A stretch of DNA of 64,000 nucleotides from Protea cynaroides (GCA_028583415.1 CM053269.1:42645016-42709015), one strand, 5' to 3'. Counted from the first letter of the stretch, positions 24,455 through 36,569 are shown. Program-made: numbers and translations. Notes: generated from the sequence alone by a model not told the origin.

Positions 24455-27165
24455 TTATGAAACCAAAACACGCCCAATCATTCCCTGTGTCCAGGTAGCA
24501 GTCTCCTTGAGCTGGTCGTCACCAGACTCGAGACATTCACCCAAAAACTCTGCATAGAATGAGCAAGATTCCTTGACCAGAATCTTCATCTTCGGACCAA
24601 GTGCATCTGCTAAATCTCCCATCACTGCAACAGCAGCTTTCGTCACGCCATCCTCCCTACAAGTAGCAAAAAACCATGAAAGTTGTTACCTTAAACATCA
24701 GAAAACCTAAACTAGATTAATCAAAAGCAACACAAAAAAGACATCTACCTCTGACTATCTTTGCAGACAACCTCTATAAACTGCAAAAGATGAGGAGCAT
24801 GGGGCAGCATAAGATCTGCCTTGCTACTCTTAAATCCCTGGAGGATACCCGAATAAGCTTCAAATATGCCCCGCCTGAGTTGGTTTCCATAATCCATCAT
24901 CTCTTCATCATAATTATCCATCTGAGCACAAAGCTCTGAAGCTGCCTGCATCATAGGAATTGCATATGGAAGGTATTTCTCAAATTGATCACCAATAGCA
25001 AGAGCAATATCTCCAAAGCAGGAGAATATTGGGGGTTTCACAGAACGGTTGAGCATTCCATTGGAGAGATCCTTGAGTAGGTGGGCCATAATGCCATCGC
25101 AGTATGGTAGGACCTTATCGTCCAATGCACGGCAGATGTCACCGACCACCCCAACTGAGATGGCGCAGACTTGGTACTCCTCAAAATTCTGCAACCCCAT
25201 CTCCAGATAAACGTAGAACTGTGGCATATACTTGCCAAACTCTGGTCCAGTGCCATAAGCAAGAGCACCAATAGCGAGCATAGCTTCTTCATGCACCGTA
25301 GAGCTGCGGCAGGCAAAGACTTGAAGGAACAAGACCATCATTTGATCAGCAGCCTGGAGTATTATAGGCTTCGTATTGTCAGATGCACTTAGTTTCTGAA
25401 TGATGACCTGGAGAACACCACATAGAAGCGCTTGCAAGTCTCCTTGCTTTTCCCTATCGTCTGATGATACAATCTGAAGCTCCAGTGTCTGCCCCAACCT
25501 GGTCATGATCACTGGAAGGAGCTGTGCTATTATGTGAGTAGCCTCTGCAAGATTGGCACATCTGACCACCTCATTCAGAGTCTCGTATGCAGAAGCCCTC
25601 AGCTTAGAATCATTAGAATCCTTCCTGTCTGCTGTCAAGAGAAGACTGCTGATCATGTCAGGAAGGTACGGAAAGAGGATAGAGGAATTTGTCCCAGCAT
25701 CCTCATACCCCTGTGCGAGATAGTAGATTGCCCCACAAACCTTTTCAGCTACATTTGGAGCATCCTTAATACTCTCTAACAACGTCCCAACAACCAGCTG
25801 GATGTTTGCAGAAGAAACCACAGAAAATCCACCAGCCGGAGCATGCAATAGCTCAAAAATTCTACTTATAGTCCAGGCAGTAGTATCCTTGACATGGCTG
25901 TTCTGATCTTTAATTGCATTAAGCAGAAAATCCATAGCTGCGTTGACCAAAGGAGAGAGCTTGTCAATAGTTGGGCCTTCAAGAATAGAACCAAACGCAA
26001 AAGTGGCTGCCTCCCGGCTACGCCAATCTGCTTTTTGTATGTTTTCTTGCACAAAAGGCATCACAAGGGGGACAACAGCATCACCAACAGTCTTTGAAAC
26101 AAGACCCAGGCAAGTTCCTCCAGCCATCGACAGATTCCAAACCCCATCATCCTGGTCCTGATCCTCTTCCTGCTTGAGTAAGGTCTCCAGCAACATAGGA
26201 ACCAAAGACGAGAGAGCCTTATCGATGAAATTAAAATTTTGAGGGGCATCATCATTCTCAGATGTCTCATATTCTTGAAGCTCAATCTCTTCATCACAGA
26301 TGGAACTCCAGAACTCAATTGCTTGCAGAGCAATGGCTTCCTCATCTCTATTTACTGCATTCGATGTAAGTTCAAACAGGGTCTGCATGTAAGGTTCAAG
26401 CACATCATAATATGTTGAGGAGATTGAGACAAGGCATTCAAAAGCTGCTTGTCGTATCTCAGCCTCCTTCGACATGGTTGTCTCACATAACACCTTCATT
26501 ATGTAATTCCGTTCCATCTCATTCTCAAAGTTAGTCTGTGCAAAATCCAAGGCATTGTACAATGCCCTAGTTGCTGCGAGACGAACTTCTGGACTGTGCT
26601 CTGCCAAGTTCATGCCTTGGACTACAGCGGTAAGGATGGAGTTCACTTCATCTTGCACAAGATCTTGGTCAGATATCTCCTCACAAACATATCCAAGAGT
26701 TTCCAAGGTAGCCTGCTTCAAGGTAGCCGGCCTGTCTTGCTGGGTCATATTGTTAAGCAAAGCTGCAATAAGCTCAGGCCACTCCTTCCGAGGAATTTCT
26801 ATCGATGCAATTTTGGCAATTACTTGTGAGGAAGTGTGCCTTGCTTCTGAAACTGATGACCCTAGGGTCCTCAGGAGAAGGTCTTTGATCTGGAGCTTCA
26901 CAGAAGCATCCATCGCCACCCATTGTTGGACAAGCTGTTCTTTTCTAGGAGCCTCTTTGGCATCTAATGAATTCTTAAGTACAATACCAGCCAATCTACG
27001 GGACTCAGGAGGTTTCCCATCATTTGAAAGCTCAACCGACAAGGAGAGAAAAAAAGCAGGCAGGTTCTGCTCCTGGAACTGCCTAAGGTTTCCCTCTGCT
27101 TCAGACCGGATATTGGCATCCGGAGATTGTGCAGACAAGAGAAACTGAGTAATCTCCATTGCCAT
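24455..27165 (-). CDS. KPNB1: importin subunit beta-1 (karyopherin beta-1)
   Basis: Two coding exons on the minus strand, 27165-24749 and 24656-24455, separated by a 92-bp GT-AG intron. The join restores Arg (AG|G) and gives 872 aa, close to the 870-aa Arabidopsis importin beta-1. The protein is a solenoid of HEAT repeats. The N-terminal importin-beta (IBN) region spans about residues 20-100 (NLRQFQEQNLPAFFLSLSVE, GIVLKNSLDAKE). Strongly conserved family words follow: KQATLETLGYVCEE, ALQAIEFWSSICDEEIE, LLKQEEDQDQDDG, AMLAIGALAYGTGPEF, GLQNFEEYQVCAISVGVVGD and SVKPPIFSCFGDIALAIGDQ. It carries importin-alpha/NLS cargo through nuclear pores and releases it on RanGTP binding. The frame is intact. 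A large antisense frame (26555-27148) is a shadow. Confidence 0.97.
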
Positions 27166-27840
27166 TTTATCTCCAAACTACTCCATCCGAATCAACCCAA
27201 AATGAGGGAGAGGGCATAGATAAATAACAGATAATGTTAGAGATCTTACAGACACAGAGCCTGAACATTGTAAACTAAAGAACTCGAGCACAAAACGTAT
27301 ATTCAATAAAAAAAAATAAGGATCAAACATTTTTATCAATTCAGAAAATAAGAAGCAAAATAAACAATCAAGGTAGAGTTATCCAACGAAACTTCTAAAT
27401 TTGAACCCTAAAAACCACAGAAAAAAAGAAGAAGAAGGAAATAACAGAAACCATCAACAACGAAATGCACTTTGCCAAACCAACGTGAATAAATACCAGA
27501 ACAAAAGCGTGGACCGATTCAGAAAAATCAATGAGCAACCATAATCATTAGATTCAGTATTAAACATATAGGGACAACAAAAAACAGTGAAAAACGTATG
27601 TAGAAAAGCAAAAGCCAAAAGCAGGAGGAAAACCCCACTACAAACACAAAGAAGCAGTGAATCCACCGTGAGACAAAAGAATACAAACCCAGATATAGAA
27701 ATTAAAGAGAGAAGGCAAATACCTTCAATAGAAAGACGACAACACTCTCCGCTTGCCGCTGAAGAAGAAACCTAGGGTTTCTGAGTGCGCTGGTTCGAAT
27801 CTAAATATGCGAATCGAAACAGACAGGATTAAGGTTTGAC
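27166..27840 (-). promoter_or_regulatory. importin beta 5' leader, probably with a 5'-UTR intron
   Basis: Upstream of the importin-beta ATG, the minus strand shows a good donor GAAG|GTATTTGC at about 27722 after a leader-like stretch with gaaaccctaggtttc words (27765-27780). AT-rich, T-rich (minus-strand) sequence then leads toward the ATG. This fits a non-coding first exon plus intron, a common arrangement for this gene. The acceptor is not certain by eye. Confidence 0.4.
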
Positions 27841-28552
27841 TTTACTGTCAAACTCTTACTCCTGCACCCTTTTCTATCGCTACTTCCTCGCAACGCAGAT
27901 TTGCAAAACGAAATTGAGAAAGAGAAAGAGAAAGAGAAAACAGAAGTAAATCAGGATTCAACTTGACGACTCCTTTTTAGTGTTTTCGAATGGTTAGAAG
28001 AAGCGGGAGCAAAAACTCATGCGAGAAACCCCAATTACGGGCAGCCATTTCAGCTGCCCTACCTACCCGCGGTGACCGACCAGTATCTTAAATTCTAAAC
28101 CCTAATATTTATTTAGGTATATTACATTTAAAGTACACAACATTTAAGTAAATTACTTTCAAGGTACTTATGCTGTCTTTCGCATCATTTACGTTTTTTT
28201 CTTTATAGCTATTTATTAAAACTCATTTTTTATTAAAAAGAAAAATGTATATTGTAACCACTAACTATAATGAAAAATAAGTTTGGTATATAATCATTTC
28301 TTCTTCTTCCTCCCATAGCACCCGTCCCAACATCCTCTACTAGCCGTCGAAACTGTCAACAGCAAATCTCTCCCTTTTTCCTCTGCTACGTACGATAGAG
28401 AACTTGCAATTCTCAATAGGATCAGTGACAAACTCGAGGACAAGGAGACACGAAACCCATCAGCGTCTCCCTGCTAGAAACTATTATGGGTACCGATTAT
28501 TTCCCCAAGTTTGGCCACCCATTTACTAAAGGCGAGGGTTCATCGTCCAATT
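27841..28552. other. upstream region of importin beta, nothing else recognised
   Basis: Likely holds the promoter of the minus-strand importin-beta gene. A small hairpin (gggcagccatttcagctgccc) is at about 28037-28057. No gene seen. Confidence 0.35.
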
Positions 28553-28983
28553 TGTTATACTTATTACATTCATAGGGATTTCATTTCAACCCTAATAATC
28601 CAAAGAGTGACCAAGAAAGAATACAATGGAGATACAAAATAATTCATAATGGTAAAGATATATCCATGCATTGGAGATTGATTCCTGCTGTTTAATTAAA
28701 AGCTTTGATCACAGTCTTCCATAACCCACAGAGGAATTCCGTTTGTTTTTCAATACTTATGGGTGCAGAGAGAGAAAAGGCAGCTGACGATGTAGGGACT
28801 CATGGCTTAGTATATATAGTACTGACACAAACCCTAATCAGTCTCATACTGAATAAAGTTGCTTATCTCTATCCTATGACGAACAAAATCGGATTGGTCA
28901 ATTTAATGACATGGACTTCCACTATTCATTGGGCCTGGTAATTAATTAAGTCCACTAGGATATTTTTCAACAATCTCCCACTT
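28553..28983 (-). mobile_element. 3' LTR with polypurine tract, element truncated
   Basis: The 420-bp block 28553-28972 starts TGTTATAC and ends TTTTTCAACA (TG..CA). Directly beyond its upper end, the minus strand reads aagtgggagat (28973-28983), a polypurine tract abutting the LTR start TGTTGAAAAATATCC. So it is the 3' LTR of a minus-strand element. About 150 bp of internal sequence before the tract resembles the internal 3' end of the complete element at 60026-62152 (shared tttgtaattaatct and aagtgggaga). The other LTR was not found up to about 31 kb. Confidence 0.65.
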
Positions 28984-31954
28984 GTATTAGATTAATTACA
29001 AAACCACAATTGAATAGTGTGGTCATCAAATCCAATCACACAACAAATCGTCACCTACTTTGATCGAGCTATCAAGCTTACCAGTGTCAAACAACAGCAG
29101 AAGATACACCTCAAGATACGACATACAATTTTCTGTTATCACAAATAAATGTCTACTTAATAACATGAATCGCTTTAAAATAATACATAAAAATATTACT
29201 TTTCATGTGAGTCCTAATCTTTGATTGAATTACCTTTGATCTAGTTGCCTTGAAAATTTTTATCAAAAAAAAAAAAAAAAGTTACCTTGAAAACCTTATA
29301 GGTAATAAACTTTGATATTATCAAACTTATAGGCAAACCACCTCCATCATGGACTAATATCGCATTTTAGCTTGATGCCGCCTTGCAACTTTGATATGTC
29401 GAATAAATAAACAAGTATGCAAACTAGCAATGAAATAAATACTAAAGCAAAAACAACTATGTCTGCTCAGAAGTTAGAAACAATGTAAGCTAAACGTGAT
29501 AAAAATCATCAGATAACAAAGTAATGACTCCTACTGACGAAGCATATCGAAAAACTCGATGACCACCATGTTTGACACATGTCTTTAAAGACTCCTATTG
29601 ATAAAACCTTCCAATTAGAACATAATAATCCTCCTCCGTTAGATTTTCCATTCTTACCTTCCCTAATAAATGTATTCTTTCTTCGTCTTCGAAGATCTTG
29701 AAAGCATCCAATCATTCAATCGTAAACGTAAAGCATAAAATTAACATTCAATACATAAAACCATCCATTGCATAAGAGAATCTTAAGAGAAAATGAAGCA
29801 ACATTTTTGGAAATTCTAATTATATCCTCTATTGGGAAGTCTTAAACTAAAATTAGACTCTCCTCATGGAGGCAACATAAACTAAGTGTTTAAAACAATA
29901 AAAAAACTGAATTTAAATAAATTCGAATTGCTATTATGGCTCCTCATGGAGGGAACGCTGATATCATCCTTCCTGTGTATTCTCCTTAGAAATTCCAGGA
30001 TTCTGTTTCTTCTCCAATCAATTTATTCTATTTCTGCAATCCCTCTTCTTGTGCCTTTACTTGTGGTACAAAAAATATTCTACACTACTTAGGTCCCTTT
30101 TTCTCCCATTATTCTTTAACACCCTTCTTTTTGTTATAGGATTTCTTGTCTTTATTAAAAAATTAGTTTCCTCTTCTGTGGGGTCCAACCCCTTGCTGTC
30201 CTATGCCTTTGTTAGAGTTTTGATTATGAGCCGTAATGTTAATAGTCTCAAAAATCTATTTCTTATTATTTTTTTCTTCTTCAATACATACAAAATAAGT
30301 TCATCAAAATTCTACTTCGTCTAAAGTGTTATAAGCTACCTTAATATGTTTATACTCCTTAGGTATGAACTTTAGTGCCAAGTATACCAAAAAAATCCCT
30401 ATCAGTGTTATTTTCCACATCTTTGAGTTTCTTAACAATACCAGAAAACCCTACAATATGATCCTTGACATTGTCATATCCATAAAAAAATGTGATAGTT
30501 AATTTTGCCATTAAACTACCCATCTACCCTTTCCATATGCCTCATATTTTGCTTGATGCCATTTAGTAAACTCAAAACAGTATCCTTCTCCATCAACACC
30601 GTCCAGTATAAACTCAGGGACTGGATGCGTGATGATGAGCAAACACTTCTTGTTTGCATTTTTCTATTTTTTCATATTTTGCACTTCAACTGGAGTGCTA
30701 GTATGCTAGTATCTTTGATATTAGCATGATTTTCCTCAGTGATATATATCCATGTCTAGATTAAGTAAACCTAATAAAATCTCAAGTTCCTTAAGTGGGC
30801 CGATCACCTGGCTTCGCACCCATTGCCGAGAAGGTTTGATCCCATATATTTATATATGTATCACTGTCAGATCGAAAATATATACTTTCATCCAAATGCG
30901 GTCATGCTTGTAATTTGTTCTAGAGAACGAGGAATATTAACAAAACTGCTTGTTTGAATAGACATCTTAAGATATTAAACATGATAATGCTTAACTATTG
31001 TGCAATGTGATGAATGAGAAATCATGATTCCCACTCACAAACAAACAGTTAGCATTAACTTAATCCATGCAAACAAGTAATCTTTTTCCAAGAGTCATCC
31101 AAAATACACATTCACTTTTTAGGATAAGTGGGCATTTGATCCTCTCTTAAGATGCTTCGTATTACCTAAGATGATGGTCTGACTTTTCACATTGATTGCA
31201 ACTTACATCCAGAGTTCCAACTTTTGTAAGGTATGCATTAGATAGTTTATGAAAATATTATATTGAACATTTTGGTCGATTCTAAACCAATTTTTTTATG
31301 GGAGGATGGGGAAGGGGGTGGGTAGGGATGTAAACGGACCGAATATGTTTCTGATGTGACAACATCCACATTCGCATCCATTTACGTGAACCAATATCCG
31401 AATTTGGTTCAAATATTTATCGAATAATATTGGCTATCTAGATATCACATGAGATTTGTTTCTTCACTTTTTTTCTTTTTTCATGCTTTTGTCTTTTCTT
31501 TTATTTGGGTTTCTTTTGTATGTTCATGTCTTTCAATTGGATTTCCACTCCCATTTCGCTTCGCAAAACACTAGACTTATACAGTCATTGCCACGGAGTA
31601 CAATCGAACAGTCTTAATCTCATGATTATCTTTTCCTCACTATTTGGAAATATAATTATTTAGAACATGTGCTTCCAATAATTATGAACCCTCAAGATTA
31701 TCAATTAATTTTGTATTATGAGTGGATGTCTATACTCAAAAAGTTTTGGATTTTGGAGTATTCATTTACACCCTTGGAAGAAAGGCTTACGGGCTATATT
31801 ATAATGACTGCAGGCCCGGAAGGTTTTCTTACAGCGCAGACCAAACACTACCAAAAGAAGCGGCCGCGCTATTTATTTCAAATTTGAAAAGGGTATGCTT
31901 CATCCTCGCTAAATCTGCTTATCGTTGTTGCTTCCAGAGAAACGAGGAGAGAAA
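28984..31954. other. intergenic; LTR-element internal remnant and AT-rich DNA
   Basis: The first few hundred bases are probably internal sequence of the truncated minus-strand LTR element. A tRNA-like phrase pair (gatcacctggcttcgcac .. gaaggtttgatccc) at about 30797-30843 may be a SINE remnant. At about 31325-31440, gggatgtaaacggaccga with following palindromic words resembles one end of a decayed MITE. Open frames at 29886-30324 and 30505-30729 are AT-rich and unsupported. The last 100 bases precede the checkpoint gene and should hold its leader. Confidence 0.35.
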
Positions 31955-34900
31955 ATGACGGACGGGTTTCACAATGATCTATTCTCCTCCTTGATCTCTG
32001 ACATAAAGACCTACACAGGCAAAGATCCTATTCTCCCGTGGCTCCGGTAAGAAAAACCCATCTCTTCCCTTCCTCTCCTTTCACCGTTTTCGATTCTCTC
32101 ATTGTTTTTCGTTTTCTACTTTTTCTTTGTCCTGTAATCAAATATCGACCAGAGGAATTCGAAAGCTGAAAGAATCCCTCCCTCCTCAGCTTCTCAAGGG
32201 GAAGCTCCCCCGATTCCTCCAGAAATGCGCCCAAACCTTCGAGGCTGATCGGCGTTACCGAAATGACTTGCGATATCTACGTGTTTGGATACAACTGGTA
32301 ACTGAGAGTAACCATCTACATTCCAGAGTTTCTGAAACATTTTATTTTTGAGCGATTTGTGCCTTTTCTTTTCCAATTAATTAGTCGAAATTCTTCTACT
32401 TCTACTTCATTTGGGTAGTTGGATTTCGTGGATGATCCTCGGGCACTCCTGAAGACAATGGCGGCGAACCGGATTGGAACAAAGTTGGCCCTATTTTATC
32501 AGGCCTATGCTCTGTACTATGAGAAGGTCAAGAACTTTGAGGAGGCAGAGAAGGTGTACCGTTTGGGGGTGCAGAAGTAAGCCATCTCCAGTGATCCCGT
32601 TTCTTCTAAGTTTATATTTAAGTTTATATTGTTGCAATTTCCAATCTTAACTTAATTGCATGCTTTTAGCTTCAAGCTAGGTTTTTTTTTTTTTTTTTTT
32701 TTTGGGGGGTAGCAAACAAAGCACAAGTAATAAGCTTTTAACAAGTATCTAATCATAGCATCCTTTCTTTAGTCTAGTGTCATCAAAGCCCCAACATTGG
32801 TCCTTGAAAGAATTTAGAACTTAATGAAAATTTTTGGGGAAATCTAGCAAGGTCAGAAAGGTTTGCTTTTTACCTCAATTTACACTCGACTAGGTTCACC
32901 GGAATCAATATGCTTATTGATTTTACTTCTTCCATCTGGAATTTTTTTCAGTTTCAAATTTCTAAAATTTTCCACATTGACACCCACCCCCCTCCCCCCC
33001 AAAAAAAAAGAACAAAAAGAAAATGGGTATATCGTTTTCTCTTGTGTGATTATTTTAATGTTATTGCGTACATAAGCCCCTCCCCAGTCCCCGCAGTAAC
33101 GGGAGCCCCGTGCACTGGGTACCCTCTCCCTTATGGTTGTAATATATACAGCATTGATGGTTGCTATTGGTCTAAATTAACACTCTAGTATATTGGCTTA
33201 ACAATTAGGTATCCAACTGCTATAAGATTCAAGTAGTCTAGTTTGAATTCGTGGAGTCGAGGTAATTTGCAATCAGAGTTTCCTTCACCCTCCTAAAGAT
33301 GGACTGCCAAAATTATTTTTCACTGAATGAACTAGTCAGCTTCTTATTGTACATTGATCAATAACCCTTCCTTTGGACAGTTCAGTTCTTGATAATTTTA
33401 ATTGATTGTGTAGTCATTCAACTGCATTTGTTCAAATAAAGCTGATTCACCAACTAATAATTGTTGAACAGCCTTGCAGAGCCTGCTAATGAGTTGCAGA
33501 AATCCTATGAGCAACTCCTTCGTCGTATGGAGCTTTACAAGAAAAGGATAAGCAGGGTAGCACTTATGTTGTTTTATTGTTTATTGGTCTTATTCTTGTT
33601 GTGTCTTCAGTTATGTAACCATGGATGGATGTGCATCGGTGCCAGGTAGGAAGAACTGCCATAAGGCCCCTGGCTGATAGGACCATCCCTGCCCATTCCA
33701 GAGAGATTGAAGAAACCAAAGAAGATACCAGCAGCTTGAATAGCAGGAAATCAAGAGTAAGATCTGGGATTCCATTACTTGAAGCAGAGAATGACCACAA
33801 AAATACTCAGAAGATGAAGATTGTAGAGGAAATCTCTCCTGATATGGTGAGGGGGAAATCAGATTCTGAGGCTCATCTTCACCGTAGCCATCTTGGGGTT
33901 TTAGTGGACTCCTGTGATACTCAAATATCCAGTTATTTTTCTCCAAAGAAGGAAGTCATGGGAACTGTAGGTCCCAAAAGCTCATTGAAGCATCAAGAGT
34001 CCAGTTATGTGGAATCAGATAAGCCAAGCACAGTGTACAATGAAAACACAATTGTGGTGAAGTTTGTAGATACTGCAATAATTGGAAAGTCCGAACCTGA
34101 AGATGCCTTCCATCATGGTTTGGTAGATCCAACAATCAACATGAAGGAAGCCATGAATGCCATTAACAGCATGTTTCGGGAGCCCTTAGAGCCAGAACCT
34201 GCAGGTAGGAGAAGATCACATAGAACCCAACCCAGAGTAAATCAGGCTGTTAGCAATGAATTTGAAGTATTTATAGATGAAGGCTTGGATAAAGGAGTAG
34301 AAAAGGATTATTCACTTCTGTTGGACTCCATGCATCCTGCAAACCCAGCATCACCAAAGAAAAATAGTAGATTTATAACAACGAAGTGTGTTCAGGAACC
34401 CTTCCAAATATTTGTTGATGATGAAAGCAACGTTGAGGGTGGTGATATCAAAGATGAGAACAATAATTTAGCACACCATGTTTCTGGAAATACTATGTTA
34501 CCTGCTCCATGTGTAAATGCATTTGTATTTTCATGTCCAGAGGATCTCTCATCCAATGGCTCTGGTAATCAGGATATAGGGATCTCAACCAACTTGAAAT
34601 TCCAGGAGGATACAGTTGTTTGTAGGTTCGTGGGGTCTACCATTTCGGATGAGCCAGAGGTGGAGAATGCATGCCATCATGGCTTGGTAGACCCTACAAT
34701 CAACTTGAAGGAGGCTATGGCTGACATAAACAGCATGTTTGGAAAGCCTTTAGATTTTGTCAAGACCAACAGAAGAAAGAAGCAATGTAAAGTATCAGAT
34801 GGTAAGAGGGACCACAGTGTGTTTTCCATTCTGCCTGATGACGACATAGCAGATCAACCAAAAGCAACAGCTTCATTGAGTTCATCTAGCAAATTGGAAA

Positions 34901-34989
34901 GCGAATTTGATTTATTTGAGCCAACTGCTTTTACAAAGGAGGCCATGTCTGAGATAAATGACTTGTTTGGAAAGCCACTTGACTTTTAG
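31955..34989 (+). CDS. Mad3/BUB1-homology spindle checkpoint protein (BMF3/BUB1-like, no kinase)
   Basis: Exons are 31955-32046, 32153-32297, 32419-32576, 33472-33556 and 33646-34989; all GT-AG, with joins in frame, 607 aa. Residues about 8-155 form the Mad3/BUB1 homology region 1 (DPILPWLRGIRKLKESLP, YRNDLRYLRVWIQL, DFVDDPRALLKTM, ALFYQAYALYYEKVKNFEEA, LGVQNLAEPANELQKSYEQ), a TPR-like fold that in the family binds KNL1 at kinetochores. There is no kinase domain and I see no KEN box. The long acidic C-terminal part has two copies of a roughly 50-residue module (residues about 294-341 and 482-531: HHGLVDPTIN.KEAM..INSMF..PL). A half copy (KEAMSEINDLFGKPLDF) ends the protein. Of the three plant BUB1/Mad3 families this fits BMF3 (At5g05510 type) best. 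It should act in the spindle assembly checkpoint. Confidence 0.88.
32670..33471 (+). other. intron 3 of the checkpoint gene (main part)
   Basis: The intron between exons 3 and 4 spans 32577-33471. It has a T-run at 32682-32703, a C-run/A-run at 32985-33009 and an Au-type SINE remnant at 33062-33132. No coding sequence. Confidence 0.7.
33062..33132 (+). mobile_element. Au-type SINE remnant (3' part)
   Basis: The words gcgtacataagcccctcccc, agtccccgcagtaacgggag and ccccgtgcactgggtaccct follow the conserved 3' part of the plant Au SINE (gcgtacat..ccagaccctgcagtagcgggagcctcgtgcactgggtacg). The tRNA-related 5' part is not recognisable, so it is a 5'-truncated or decayed copy, in an intron of the checkpoint gene. 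Confidence 0.6.
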
Positions 34990-35965
34990 GAAGATGGTAA
35001 CTTGCTTGTTCAAAGCAGGTAGAGCTTTCCTTCTAGCAGGTAGAGCTTTCCTTCTAGTAAGAAAGAAGGCCTGCTTATGATAGCAATCTTCTCTTTCCCT
35101 TTCAACAGAAATCATGACAGGTGGGAACTTGATGTTAGGAAGACAAAAATTTTTTTTATCCTTGTTGTAAAGCCATCTAAGTTCTTCCTAGAACCTTGTT
35201 ATTGGTTTCAATAACTGGGTAAATTTGAGGGTTTGCAAATGGTGTGGATTTTAAATGTCAAATTAGGGGAATTTATGGACATAAGGGAGGCTGAGGGTCT
35301 AAGACGGCCTTGCTGATTTACTTTCAGGGCTTTGATTAGTTTTGCAAGTGCAGGATTTGAAATTTTAAAGTAGAAAAGAAATTCTCTAAATTGTTCAATT
35401 GGTTGTCTACTCACTCAGTTCTCCCAAAAATAAATGGGTTTCTGACCGTGCAAAATTTGTCCAGCATCCTCAGGTTCAGTTAGACGTTTGAGGTGAACTC
35501 ATGACCTGGTGACCATGAACCACTTGTACATACCCCAACTGTGCAGAGTGAGTAATATCAAGCTGCACTGCAGACTAACCTTTTAAAGATAATGATTCAT
35601 GACAAGCAGTCATCTGTATCAGGAGTGATATAGATTAATGGTTTCTCATGGGGACTTAGAAGCACTTATCCCACCATCAGTGAGTTCATTTTGTTATGCA
35701 AGGGGCTTAATTATCATAAATTTATCTGGGTTAATACAGTTTTTCTGCTTTTGCTAATTTTGCATCACCAAATGGCTAAAAGTTTTCAAACTACTGTAAT
35801 CAAAAGAGCAGCATGAGTACAAATGGAGATTGAGGTACTTTCAGAGGGAAAGTTTTTTTTAAAACAACATTTTAACAGGAAGGGGGGAAAATTTCAAACT
35901 CCTTAAATATTGATAATATATAGGAAGTAAATGATATTACAATAAGTAGTGTCTTCGGAGTGCCA
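34990..35965. other. convergent gap between the checkpoint gene and the Ole e 1-domain gene
   Basis: Holds the 3' ends of two convergent genes. A short perfect tandem repeat (gcaggtagagctttccttcta, twice, near 35018-35057) lies just after the checkpoint-gene stop. No other gene seen. Confidence 0.5.
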
Positions 35966-36481
35966 TCAGCATTGCGCAGGGCGGAAAACTAAGGGACCAG
36001 CAGTGTACACCACAGCCTCATATTTTGTTCCAAACAATCTCTTGTTGTTATAATGAAGTGCTGCACCATCAAGTCCATAGTTGATGTTGGTGACGAGTTT
36101 GCAGCTGGGGAGGGGAGATGAAACAAGGTGCACAGTGCATCCATGGAGGGGATGGTCCAAGATATAATGCTTCATTGTGAAACCTTCAAGGATTTGATAG
36201 AAGTATCCAGTCTCATCTGTTTCAGCAACCTGGTAGAAGCTCACTCTATCCTTTTGATCTTTGCAAATAATACTTACTTTTGCAGAGGAGATTGGCTTGG
36301 CATCAACCAGTGACCATGTTCCCTTTAACTTGCAGCTCTGGCAGTAAACCATACCTTCTACTGCCACATCAATCTTGGTCTGTTCTTCATATGATAAATC
36401 TTCATTAACAGCTTCAGAAGTGAAAGCCAGAGAAAGTATCAGAAGCAATGAGAAAACAGCCATGAGATGTTGGTTTGCCAT
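35966..36481 (-). CDS. secreted Ole e 1-like domain protein
   Basis: A single-exon gene of 171 aa. I chose ATG 36481 (MANQHLMAVFSLLLILS) because it starts a clear signal peptide (cleavage likely after TSEA, about residue 24). A TATA box also lies only about 80 bases upstream, so the open frame extending to 36646 cannot be translated from that start. The mature part is a plant Ole e 1/extensin-like domain: VEGMVYCQSCK, TWSLVDAKPISSAKVSIICK, VSFYQVAETDETGYFYQIL, HPLHGCTVHLVSSPLPSC, NYGLDGAALHY and YEAVVYTAGPLVFRPAQC. Its Cys residues fit the family disulfides. It is closest in memory to Arabidopsis At5g41050/At3g26960, small cell-wall or apoplast proteins of unknown activity. There is no Pro/Hyp-rich extensin arm, so it is not an AGP30/31 type. 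Confidence 0.92.
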   Translation of the reverse strand: MANQHLMAVFSLLLILSLAFTSEAVNEDLSYEEQTKIDVAVEGMVYCQSCKLKGTWSLVDAKPISSAKVSIICKDQKDRVSFYQVAETDETGYFYQILEGFTMKHYILDHPLHGCTVHLVSSPLPSCKLVTNINYGLDGAALHYNNKRLFGTKYEAVVYTAGPLVFRPAQC

Positions 36482-36558
36482 CTCCCCTGAGAGATCAGAA
36501 CAGTTCTGTGAGACAAATCTGTGTGGGAAGGATGAAGAGAATCTACTGCTTACAGCAG

Positions 36559-36569
36559 CTATATATAAT
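36559..36569 (-). promoter_or_regulatory. TATA box of the Ole e 1-domain gene
   Basis: On the minus strand the sequence AATTATATATAGC provides a strong TATA element about 80 bases before the chosen ATG. It predicts transcription starting near 36530 and a leader of about 50 bases. Confidence 0.65.

Noticed and set aside
26555..27148. 197-codon plus-strand open frame opposite importin beta
   Set aside because: Exact antisense of a strongly conserved coding exon; no family resemblance, a codon-bias shadow.
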